35,087 nucleotides of DNA from Acidimicrobiaceae bacterium (GTDB lineage: Bacteria > Actinomycetota > Acidimicrobiia > Acidimicrobiales > RAAP-2). Numbering within the stretch: position 1 is the first letter of the stretch; every line of letters starts with the position of its first letter. The stretch lies in NCBI GenBank assembly GCA_947456245.1, contig CANGPS010000016.1:1-35087 (forward strand), read 5' to 3'. The notes under the pieces were generated by a model. It was not told the DNA's origin. It was given only the letters and a program-made list of their open reading frames with translations, and did not search any database. Shown piece after piece: positions 19,389 through 25,994 of the stretch. A program made the translations under genes and the position numbers.

Positions 19389-20009
19389 ATAGCGACTGCC
19401 ACATCAGGAGAGCACCGGATCAACGACAGGATCCGCGTTCGCGAGGTTCGGCTGGTTGACCCTGACGGGGTCCAGCTGGGCATCAAGCCGCTCCCCGAAG
19501 CCCTCACCATCGCTCGGAACCTCGATCTCGACCTCGTCGAGGTTGCGCCGAACGCCGCACCTCCCGTTTGCCGGATCATGGACTACGGGAAGTTCAAGTT
19601 CGACGAGGCGCAGAAGGCCAAGGAGTCGCGGCGCAAGACGCAGAACGTCGGCGTCAAGGAGATGAAGTACCGGCCGAAGATCGGTCCGGGCGACTTCGAC
19701 ACCAAGACGCGTCAGGTCTCCAAGTTCCTCGACGAGGGGCACAAGGTGAAGCTGACGATCATGTTCCGGGGTCGAGAGGTGTTCCACCCTGAGCTCGGCA
19801 AGAAGATCTTGGACCGCGTGGCCGAGACGATCGGTGACGCCGCGAAGATCGAGGCCGAGCCCAGGCTCGATGGTCGGAACATGACGATGGTGCTGGCACC
19901 GCAGAAGCAGAAGCCCAAGGCCAAGGCGCCGACGGCGGAGGCAACGCTCGAGAACGAGACCCCGGCGGCGAAGGCCGTCGAGGACACCACGACCACAGGA
20001 GAGGAATGA
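19389..20009 (+). CDS. infC: Translation initiation factor IF-3, AUA start
   Basis: IF3 keeps ribosomal subunits apart and rejects non-standard start codons and wrong tRNAs on the 30S subunit. Homology begins at HRINDRIRVREV, and no ATG lies in frame nearby. I place the start at ATA 19389: AAGGGAGAGG is at 19375-19384, and other bacteria use a rare Ile-type codon (AUU/AUC) at this gene so that IF3 limits itself. In-frame alternatives GTG 19356 and GTG 19332 lack a ribosome-binding site. 206 residues: N-domain to about 80 with APPVCRIMDYGKFK, linker, C-domain with KVKLTIMFRGRE and GRNMTMVLAP. A Lys/Ala/Glu-rich tail of about 35 residues follows. rpmI begins one base after the stop. Confidence 0.9.
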   Translation: MATATSGEHRINDRIRVREVRLVDPDGVQLGIKPLPEALTIARNLDLDLVEVAPNAAPPVCRIMDYGKFKFDEAQKAKESRRKTQNVGVKEMKYRPKIGPGDFDTKTRQVSKFLDEGHKVKLTIMFRGREVFHPELGKKILDRVAETIGDAAKIEAEPRLDGRNMTMVLAPQKQKPKAKAPTAEATLENETPAAKAVEDTTTTGEE

Positions 20010-20010
20010 C

Positions 20011-20205
20011 ATGCCCAAGATGAAGACGCACAAGGGTGCGGCAGCCCGGGTGAAGATCACCGGAACCGGACGGCTTCGCCGCCGCCAGCAGAACCGCAAG
20101 CACATCCTCGAGAAGAAGTCCTCGGTTCGCACCCGTCGCCTCGACAGCGAGCAGGACTTCGACAAGGGCGACGAGAAGCGCATCAAGAGGATGCTCGGCA
20201 TCTGA
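20011..20205 (+). CDS. rpmI: 50S ribosomal protein L35
   Basis: Small basic protein of the large subunit. 64 residues, the standard length, with the signature MPKMKTHKGAAARVKITGTG and RRRQQNRKHILEKKS. ATG at 20011 is one base after the infC stop, with GGAGAGGA immediately upstream in the infC 3' end. The order infC-rpmI-rplT is nearly universal. A GC-rich hairpin follows the stop before rplT. Confidence 0.97.
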   Translation: MPKMKTHKGAAARVKITGTGRLRRRQQNRKHILEKKSSVRTRRLDSEQDFDKGDEKRIKRMLGI

Positions 20206-20210
20206 TCCCT

Positions 20211-20228
20211 CGGGGGCCTCGGCCCCCG
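20211..20228 (+). other. GC-rich hairpin between rpmI and rplT
   Basis: CGGGGGCC-TC-GGCCCCCG is an 18-base inverted repeat, six bases after the rpmI stop. Effectively it is a strong stem capped by CTCG. No T-run follows, so it is not a classical intrinsic terminator. It may set the rpmI/rplT ratio by processing or partial attenuation; that is inference. Confidence 0.6.
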
Positions 20229-20271
20229 TCCCTGAACGACAACGACGAATCTAGAGAGAAGGAGCTGACAG

Positions 20272-20637
20272 ATGGCGAGGGTGAAGCGATCAGTCCACGC
20301 ACGCAAGCACCACAAGGCGATCCTCGAAGAGGCGAAGGGCCACTACGGCGACCGGAGCCGCACGTTCCGTGCCGCCAACGAGTCGGTCATGCACGCCAAG
20401 CAGTACGCGTTCCGCGACCGCAGGGCGCGCAAGGGCGAGTTCCGCAAGCTGTGGATCCAGCGCATCAACGCTGCCGCCCGTGAGAACAACATGAGCTACA
20501 GCAAGCTGATCGCCGGCTTGCACGCGGCCGGCGTCGAGGTGGACCGCAAGGTCCTGGCCGAGCTTGCCGTCAACGAGCCGCAGGCCTTCACCGCTCTCGT
20601 GGCAGTGGCCAGCGAGGCGCTTGGGGCGTCGAACTGA
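20272..20637 (+). CDS. rplT: 50S ribosomal protein L20
   Basis: Binds 23S rRNA early in large-subunit assembly and represses its own operon in several bacteria. 121 residues. The signature is complete: [15 protein letters not shown] near the N-terminus, [17 protein letters not shown], AYRDRRxRKxxFRxLWI-like [38 protein letters not shown], and the C-terminal repressor-like region. ATG at 20272 follows AGAAGGAG (20257-20264) with seven bases of spacing. The stop is read within CTGA, which also appears to start the next gene. Confidence 0.97.
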   Translation: MARVKRSVHARKHHKAILEEAKGHYGDRSRTFRAANESVMHAKQYAFRDRRARKGEFRKLWIQRINAAARENNMSYSKLIAGLHAAGVEVDRKVLAELAVNEPQAFTALVAVASEALGASN

Positions 20638-21455
20638 GCGATCCGCTCGGTCCTCGGAATCCCGAGGTTCAGAGACTTCGGAGGCTTCTCTCCTCACGGC
20701 GCGAGCGTCGGGAGGAGAGATCCTTCGCGTTCGAGGGGCCGACCCTCCTGCGAGCGGCGCTCGAGGCCGACGTGGACCTGGTTCGGGTATTCGTCGCGGT
20801 GGATGCTCGCTCCGAGGAGGTCGATGCCGCAGCAGACGCCGCTCGAGCGGCCGGGATCGATGTGTCGCTGCTCTCGGCCGGGGTCCTCGACAAGGTGGCT
20901 GACGCCGTCGCACCCCAGGGCTGCGCGGCGATCGCTCGTCAGCGCAGCGCTCGCCTCGATGACCTCGCGCTCAGCGGCACGGTCCTCGTCCTCGATGAGG
21001 TGCGCGACCCGGGCAACCTCGGGGCGGTCGTGCGGGTCGCCGAGGCGGCTGGCTGCGAGGCGGTGCTGCTCACCGGTTCGCCGGTCGACCCCTTCGGCCC
21101 CAAGGCCCTCCGTGGCTCGACCGGGTCGACCTTCCGCCTCCCGGTGGTCGAGGCCGGTGCGCCGCTGCCCCTGCTCGACGCCCTCGCCGCGAGGGGGGTG
21201 GTCACCATGGCCACGTCCAGCCACGAGGGTGAGGACTTTGCGACGATCGACTGGCCTGAGGCGACCGCGATCATCCTCGGCAACGAGGCGTCTGGGCTCG
21301 ACCCGACCACGGTCGAGGCGTGTGCCCGGCGCGTGACCATCCCCCTTGCAGCGTCGGTCGAGTCTCTGAACCTCGCCGTGACCGCAGGCATCCTGGTCTT
21401 CTCGGCGGCCCGGCACCTGACGGAACGGCCGGCCTCGGCACAGGTTCTACGATGA
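20634..21455 (+). CDS. TrmH/SpoU-family RNA 2'-O-methyltransferase, CTG start
   Basis: SPOUT-fold methyltransferase that methylates a ribose 2'-OH in rRNA or tRNA using SAM. Motif 1 is [20 protein letters not shown], motif 2 is [11 protein letters not shown], motif 3 is [15 protein letters not shown]. The first GTG in frame (20772) would remove the conserved N-terminal substrate domain: codons from 20634 encode [18 protein letters not shown], then [21 protein letters not shown], a standard family beginning. No ATG, GTG or TTG exists there, so the CTG at 20634, overlapping the rplT stop as CTGA, is the best start (273 residues). The target nucleotide cannot be told from sequence. It follows rplT and precedes pheS as in many actinobacteria. 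Confidence 0.88.
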   Translation: MSDPLGPRNPEVQRLRRLLSSRRERREERSFAFEGPTLLRAALEADVDLVRVFVAVDARSEEVDAAADAARAAGIDVSLLSAGVLDKVADAVAPQGCAAIARQRSARLDDLALSGTVLVLDEVRDPGNLGAVVRVAEAAGCEAVLLTGSPVDPFGPKALRGSTGSTFRLPVVEAGAPLPLLDALAARGVVTMATSSHEGEDFATIDWPEATAIILGNEASGLDPTTVEACARRVTIPLAASVESLNLAVTAGILVFSAARHLTERPASAQVLR

Positions 21456-21484
21456 CTCAGATGAGCAGTCCGGACCTCCGATGA
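21452..21484 (+). CDS. Candidate ten-codon bridge ORF between the methyltransferase and pheS
   Basis: ATG at 21452 overlaps the upstream stop as ATGA, and the TGA at 21482-21484 overlaps the pheS ATG as ATGA. The peptide would be [10 protein letters not shown]; a second in-frame ATG is at 21461. It contains no Phe, so it is not an attenuation peptide for pheST. pheS has no ribosome-binding site of its own, so passing ribosomes by stop-and-restart is plausible. A TACGAT hexamer (21448-21453) seven bases before the ATG at 21461 could alternatively be a leaderless promoter. Could be chance. Confidence 0.35.
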   Translation: MTQMSSPDLR

Positions 21485-22557
21485 GCGACCAGCTGACCCC
21501 AGAGTCGATCGCCGCGCTGCTCGAGCAGGCGGTCGCTGCCCTGACGGCAGCCGAGAGCCTTGCCGACCTCGACCACCAGGCGAGCGCCATCCGGGCGAAG
21601 GACTCTGCCCTGATGGCTGCCCGACGCTCGCTGGGGACCCTTGACGACATCGATGCGAGGAAGGCCGCTGGGGCGCTCCTCAACGACGCGATGACCACCG
21701 TGACCGAGGTGGTCGAGGCTCGCCGAGCCGTGCTCGAGGTGAGCGAACGAGCCACGCAACTCGAGGCAGACCGCCTCGATCTGACCGAGGTCGTCGTCGG
21801 TGACGTGAGCCTTCCGCTCGGGCGCGGCCACGCGCACCTCGTCACGCAGACCCGAGCCTCGCTCGAGGCCGTCTTCGTCGCCATGGGTTTCACGGTGGAG
21901 GAGGGCCCGGAGGTGGAGACCGACTGGTACAACTTCGAGGCGCTCAACCTCCCGCCCGGACATCCCGCGAGGGACATGTACGACACGATGTACCTCGACA
22001 TCGCCCAGCCCGAGACCGTGCTGCTCCGGACCCACACGTCGCCGATGCAGATCCACCTGCTCGAGCGCGCCGTTGCCGACGGGACGCTGCCGGTGCACGC
22101 CGCCATGGCGGGGCGCTGCTACCGCCTCGACACGCCGGATGCCCGGCACCTCCCGGTGTTCCACCAGATCGAGGGGCTCGTCATCGATCGAGGCATCACC
22201 TTCGCCGACCTCGCTGGGGTGATCGAGACCTTCACCGCCGCCTACTTCGGACCCGACATCCACTCTCGGCTCCGTCCGGCATACTTCCCCTTCACGGAGC
22301 CCTCGGCGGAGTTCGAGATCACCTGCACCATCTGCAGGGGAGAGGGCTGCCGGACCTGCTCGCGCACGGGCTGGATCGAGCTCGGAGGCTGCGGCATGGT
22401 CGATCCCGCCGTGTTCGCAGCGGTGGGCATCGACCCCGCCGAGTGGTCTGGATTCGCCTTCGGATTCGGCATCGACCGGTGCGCACAGATGCGTCACCAG
22501 ATCGCTGACATGCGCTCGCTGATCGAGAACGATCTCCGCTTCATGAGGCAGTTCTAG
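21481..22557 (+). CDS. pheS: Phenylalanyl-tRNA synthetase alpha subunit
   Basis: Catalytic subunit of the (alpha-beta)2 class II enzyme that charges tRNA-Phe. 358 residues. The N-terminal coiled-coil (about 1-100) binds tRNA. Class II motifs follow: LLRTHTSPMQIHLLE, GRCYRLDTPDARHLPVFHQIEGLVID, and FGFGIDRCAQMRHQI as motif 3. FTEPSAEFEI and the Cys cluster CTICRGEGCRTC are the usual PheS features preceding TGWIELGGCGMV. ATG 21481 overlaps the stop of a ten-codon mini-ORF. It ends in TAG, whose last two bases begin the AGGAG ribosome-binding site of pheT (22556-22560). Confidence 0.96.
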   Translation: MSDQLTPESIAALLEQAVAALTAAESLADLDHQASAIRAKDSALMAARRSLGTLDDIDARKAAGALLNDAMTTVTEVVEARRAVLEVSERATQLEADRLDLTEVVVGDVSLPLGRGHAHLVTQTRASLEAVFVAMGFTVEEGPEVETDWYNFEALNLPPGHPARDMYDTMYLDIAQPETVLLRTHTSPMQIHLLERAVADGTLPVHAAMAGRCYRLDTPDARHLPVFHQIEGLVIDRGITFADLAGVIETFTAAYFGPDIHSRLRPAYFPFTEPSAEFEITCTICRGEGCRTCSRTGWIELGGCGMVDPAVFAAVGIDPAEWSGFAFGFGIDRCAQMRHQIADMRSLIENDLRFMRQF

Positions 22558-22565
22558 GAGCTTTC

Positions 22566-25052
22566 ATGCGTGCACCGTTGTCGTGGCTGAGGGAGTTCGC
22601 TCCGTTCCCGGATGATGTGGCTCTGCTGCGCGCCACACTCGACGACCTCGGCCTGGTGGTCGAGGACGTCGAGATCGTCGGCGAGGGCCTCGAGGACGTG
22701 GTCGTCGCGCGCATCGACGAGATCTCGGCGATCGAGGGTGCCGACAAGGTCCGTCGCGTGGTGGTCGATGCAGGTGACGGACCGCTCGAGATCGTGTGCG
22801 GAGCGACCAACTTCGCCCTCGGTGACCTGGTGCCCCTGGCTCCTGTGGGGGCGACGCTCCCCGGCGGGTTCAGCATCGCTAAGCGCAAGATGCGTGGCGT
22901 GACGTCAAACGGGATGCTCTGCTCCGGCAACGAGCTCGGCTTGGGTGACGACCATTCGGGTCTGTTGCTGCTGACTGAGGTTCCCGGCGCCGCTCCGGGA
23001 GCTGCGATCACCGAGGCCCTGGGCATCGAGGCCGACGTGGTCTTCGATGTGACCGTCGAGGGGAACCGACCGGATGCCTGGTGCATCTCTGGGATCGCCC
23101 GAGATCTCGCTGGACGCATGGGTCTTGAGTTCCGGCCGACCATGTCGGCGGAGGTCGCTCGGTCGAGCGCCGAGACCGTCTCGCTCGCCTCGGCCGAGGT
23201 GCTCGACCATGAGCTGTGCACGCGCCTCGGCGTGGCCGTCCTGACCGACGTCATCGTCGCGGATTCTCCAGATTGGATCCAACGGAGGCTGCAGCTTGCC
23301 GGCATGCGGCCGATCAACAACGTGGTGGACGCCTCGAACTACGTGATGCTCGAGCTCGGACAGCCGACGCACCCCTATGACCTCGCCAAGGTCGAGGGCC
23401 CGGGCCTCCGCGTCCGGCAGGCTCGGACGGGTGAGCAGATCGTGACCCTCGACGAGGTGACCCGCACCCTCGGTGTGCCGGGTCGGGGCCTCGGCGACGC
23501 TGGGATCGACTGCGTCATCTGCGATGGCTCGGACTCGGTGATCGGCATCGCCGGCATCATGGGTGGAGCGACCTCGGAGATCGAGGCGACGACCAGCACG
23601 GTCCTCCTTGAGGCTGCCGCGTTCGACCCGATCATCGTGACGCGAACGAGTCGTCGGCTCGCCCTCCGCACCGAAGCTGCAGCCCGATTCTCCAAGGGGA
23701 CCGATCCCGGCGTCATCGAGCTTGCGATGGTGCGCTTCGCCGAGCTCGTGCAGCTCTCGAGCCCCACGGCGCTGCTCTGCGCCAACCCGATCATCATCCC
23801 GTCGGCCCCTCCGATCGCTCGCCAGGTCATCGTCCCCATCGAGCGCGTCAACGCACTTCTAGGCACGGACCTCGACGCCGCCGAGGCCGGCGAGCTGCTC
23901 TCCCGAGTCGGCTTCGTGGCCACCGACGCGGACGGGGTCCTCACCGTGTCGATCCCGACCAATCGCCCAGACATCCGCGACGGGGACCCCGGCGTGGCCG
24001 ATGTGACCGAGGAGATCGCTCGCACGGCCGGATACTCGACGCTCCCACGCCGCCGTCCCTCGTGGCCGCAGCCAGGCGCCCCGGGTGACCGACAGGTGTT
24101 CCGCGCCGCGGTGCGCGAGGTGATCCTCGGCACCGGGGCATCAGAGGCGTGGACCAGCTCGCTCGTGGCGCCCGGCGAGATCGCCCTGCTGGGCCTCGAC
24201 GAGGAAGAGGTCGTGATCACGAACCCGCTCACGGTCGAGGAGTCCCGGCTCCGCCGTTCGCTGCTGCCTGGCCTCCTCCGCTCCGTGGGACGGAACCTCG
24301 AGCGCCGCCAGGAGCGGGTCGCGCTCTTCGAGATCGGATCGGTTTTTGTGCACCCCTCGGCTGGCGGGCCGCGTCGGACCACCCGGGCCGGAGCGCTGGG
24401 CGGGCACGAGGCAGAGGTGCCGGGCGAGGCCGAACGACTCCACCTGCTCATCGCTCACGACGACGCTGATGCACGCACCGCCGTGGCGGTGGCTCAGCTC
24501 TTGGTCGATGGCCTCGGGCTTCGCCGTGTCATCGTGGGCGCCCAGTCCGACGATGATCTCCTTGCGGGCCTGCACCCCACGCGGGCGGCAGTGCTCGTCG
24601 ACAAGGCGACCTCGTGCGTCGTGGGTGCCGTCGGTGAGGTCGACCCTCGCCTCGTCGACGAGCTCGCACCGGGGGCGAGGGACCGCAGGATCGCCTCGGT
24701 GGAGATCGATCTCGATGTGCTGAGGGATCCGACGAAGGTGCTCCGCAGGCCGCTCGAGGCCGTGGCGGTCAGTCGGTTCCCCTCGTCCGACCTCGATCTG
24801 GCCTTCGTCACGCCCGATGCTGTCGGCGTCGAGGCACTGCTCGACGCGGTGTCTGCTGGGGCTGGCGAGCTCCTCGAGGACATCCGGCTCTTCGACGTCT
24901 ACCGCGGTCCCGGGGTGGACGCCGGCTCTCGGAGCCTGGCGGTCAGGTGTCGTCTGGTGTCCGAGGAGCGGACGCTTGGTGACGCCGAGCTGGCCTCGGT
25001 TCGCCAGGCGATGATCGAGGCGGCGACGGCTCTCGGAGCCGTCCTGCGCTGA
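22566..25052 (+). CDS. pheT: Phenylalanyl-tRNA synthetase beta subunit
   Basis: Partner of PheS; carries tRNA binding and editing of mis-charged Tyr. 828 residues, usual for the long bacterial form. Order of domains: tRNA-binding OB fold (about 40-150, ADKVRRVVVDAGDGPLEIVCGATNF), B3/B4 editing domain (about 205-390, MRPINNVVDASNYVM, GIAGIMGG), B5 (about 415-490, VSIPTNRPDI), a core with degenerate class II fold, and FDX-ACB anticodon-binding (about 735-828, AVSRFPSSDLDLAFV). ATG 22566 has AGGAG at 22556-22560, overlapping the pheS stop. Its last 110 bases are overlapped by the 3' end of the convergent transporter gene. Confidence 0.96.
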   Translation: MRAPLSWLREFAPFPDDVALLRATLDDLGLVVEDVEIVGEGLEDVVVARIDEISAIEGADKVRRVVVDAGDGPLEIVCGATNFALGDLVPLAPVGATLPGGFSIAKRKMRGVTSNGMLCSGNELGLGDDHSGLLLLTEVPGAAPGAAITEALGIEADVVFDVTVEGNRPDAWCISGIARDLAGRMGLEFRPTMSAEVARSSAETVSLASAEVLDHELCTRLGVAVLTDVIVADSPDWIQRRLQLAGMRPINNVVDASNYVMLELGQPTHPYDLAKVEGPGLRVRQARTGEQIVTLDEVTRTLGVPGRGLGDAGIDCVICDGSDSVIGIAGIMGGATSEIEATTSTVLLEAAAFDPIIVTRTSRRLALRTEAAARFSKGTDPGVIELAMVRFAELVQLSSPTALLCANPIIIPSAPPIARQVIVPIERVNALLGTDLDAAEAGELLSRVGFVATDADGVLTVSIPTNRPDIRDGDPGVADVTEEIARTAGYSTLPRRRPSWPQPGAPGDRQVFRAAVREVILGTGASEAWTSSLVAPGEIALLGLDEEEVVITNPLTVEESRLRRSLLPGLLRSVGRNLERRQERVALFEIGSVFVHPSAGGPRRTTRAGALGGHEAEVPGEAERLHLLIAHDDADARTAVAVAQLLVDGLGLRRVIVGAQSDDDLLAGLHPTRAAVLVDKATSCVVGAVGEVDPRLVDELAPGARDRRIASVEIDLDVLRDPTKVLRRPLEAVAVSRFPSSDLDLAFVTPDAVGVEALLDAVSAGAGELLEDIRLFDVYRGPGVDAGSRSLAVRCRLVSEERTLGDAELASVRQAMIEAATALGAVLR

Positions 25053-25923
25053 CAGCCCCTGGTTCGTCCTGCGTCGATCTCCTCCTGGTGGCGAGCACGC
25101 TGCCGAGGATCACCAGCGGGAACCCGAGGAGCATCGCCGGGGTGATCGCCTCTGAGAGCAGGATGACCCCGGCCAGGACGGCGACCGCTGGGTTGACATA
25201 GGTCACCACCGTGGCCCGCGGGGCTCCGACCTCCACGACGAGCGCGAAGAACGTCAGGAAGGCCATGGCCGTGCAGACGACGGCGAGGGTGGCGACCGCC
25301 CATCCACTGCCAGCACTGAGGTGTGTGGGCAGGTGCGTCACTCCCCAGGGTGCGTAGATCACGGCGACGAGCGTGACCGACGCGGCGACGACCCCGCCCC
25401 CAGGAAGATGAGCGAGGCGACCGGCGATGATGAGCGGACCGACGGTGTACCCGAGCACGACGACCGCCATCATGCCCAGAGCGGCACCCGTTGAGCCGGT
25501 GGCGCTGAAGCCCACCAGGAGGCCCACCCCAAGGGTCCCGAGAACGAGGCCGATCCACCGTGTCGCACCGAGGTGCTCGCCAGGGTGAGAGACGCGGAAG
25601 ATGATGGCGGAGAGCATCGGGACGGCGGCGATGAGCAGGGCGGTGAGCGAGCTCGAGAGGTGCTGCTCAGCCAGGGACATCAGCAGCCACGGGACCCCGC
25701 ACTCGCACAGGGCGAACGCCGCCACCCATCCGAGATGACCCCGCAGTGGGGAGAGCCGGCCGGTGAACGACGCCCAAGGCAGCAAGATGGCTGCGGTGAG
25801 AGCGCAGCGGAGGAAGACCAGGGTGCCGGGATCGAGGTCACGTAGCGCGACCTTGATGAGCAGATACGGGATGCCCCACATGATGCAGAGCCCGAGGAAG
25901 AGGAGCCAGCCACGACGGGTCAC
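24943..25923 (-). CDS. EamA/DMT-family membrane transporter
   Basis: Ten-helix drug/metabolite transporter superfamily protein made of two EamA repeats. About 326 residues from GTG 25923, chosen because AGGA lies five bases upstream; TTG 25929 is the alternative. The first helix is GWLLFLGLCIMWGIPYLLIK, typical of the family, followed by PGTLVFLRCALTAAILLPW, SSLTALLIAAVPMLSAIIF, and the second repeat ending NPAVAVLAGVILLSEAITPAMLLGFPLVILGSVL. After about residue 285 the helices end and a Pro/Ser/Arg-rich tail of about 40 residues runs antisense into pheT. Substrate unknown; amino-acid or metabolite export is typical of relatives. Divergent from argC across about 70 bases. Confidence 0.88.
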   Translation of the reverse strand: MTRRGWLLFLGLCIMWGIPYLLIKVALRDLDPGTLVFLRCALTAAILLPWASFTGRLSPLRGHLGWVAAFALCECGVPWLLMSLAEQHLSSSLTALLIAAVPMLSAIIFRVSHPGEHLGATRWIGLVLGTLGVGLLVGFSATGSTGAALGMMAVVVLGYTVGPLIIAGRLAHLPGGGVVAASVTLVAVIYAPWGVTHLPTHLSAGSGWAVATLAVVCTAMAFLTFFALVVEVGAPRATVVTYVNPAVAVLAGVILLSEAITPAMLLGFPLVILGSVLATRRRSTQDEPGAVSAGRLREPSPPRSSPGEPRPARRHQASAPRTPDDT

Positions 25924-25936
25924 ACGCAATTCCTAG

Positions 25937-25952
25937 CCCCTCGAGCGAGGGG
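25937..25952. repeat. Inverted repeat between the transporter gene and argC
   Basis: CCCCTCG-AG-CGAGGGG, a 16-base near-perfect inverted repeat in the divergent intergenic region, directly beside the putative ARG box. It could be an operator or a weak hairpin; no T-run follows on either strand. Confidence 0.5.
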
Positions 25953-25955
25953 GTG

Positions 25956-25987
25956 TTTGCATAAACTTGCGTCTGAATGTATAGAAT
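25956..25987 (+). promoter_or_regulatory. argC promoter with candidate ARG box
   Basis: TAGAAT (25982-25987) lies seven bases before the argC ATG, so the mRNA is probably leaderless. A possible -35 TTGCAT is at 25957-25962 (19-base spacer). TTTGCATAAACTTGC (25956-25970) resembles an ArgR operator (TnTGCATwwwwATGCAnA type) with a perfect left and a weak right half. A second left-half TCTGAAT is at 25972-25978. The site covers the -35, and argR is in this operon, so repression by arginine-bound ArgR is likely. Confidence 0.55.
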
Positions 25988-25994
25988 TGCGGTC

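Noticed and set aside
20211-20228. Intrinsic terminator after rpmI
   Set aside because: The stem is strong but is followed by TCCCTGAAC rather than a run of T, and rplT is expected in the same operon.
21452-21484. Phe attenuation peptide for pheST
   Set aside because: The peptide has no Phe codon and no terminator/antiterminator pair follows.
25977-25994. Longer argC starting at ATG 25977
   Set aside because: It would place the TAGAAT -10 and part of the operator inside the gene; the six extra residues are not part of the family and ATG 25995 begins right at the NADP motif.
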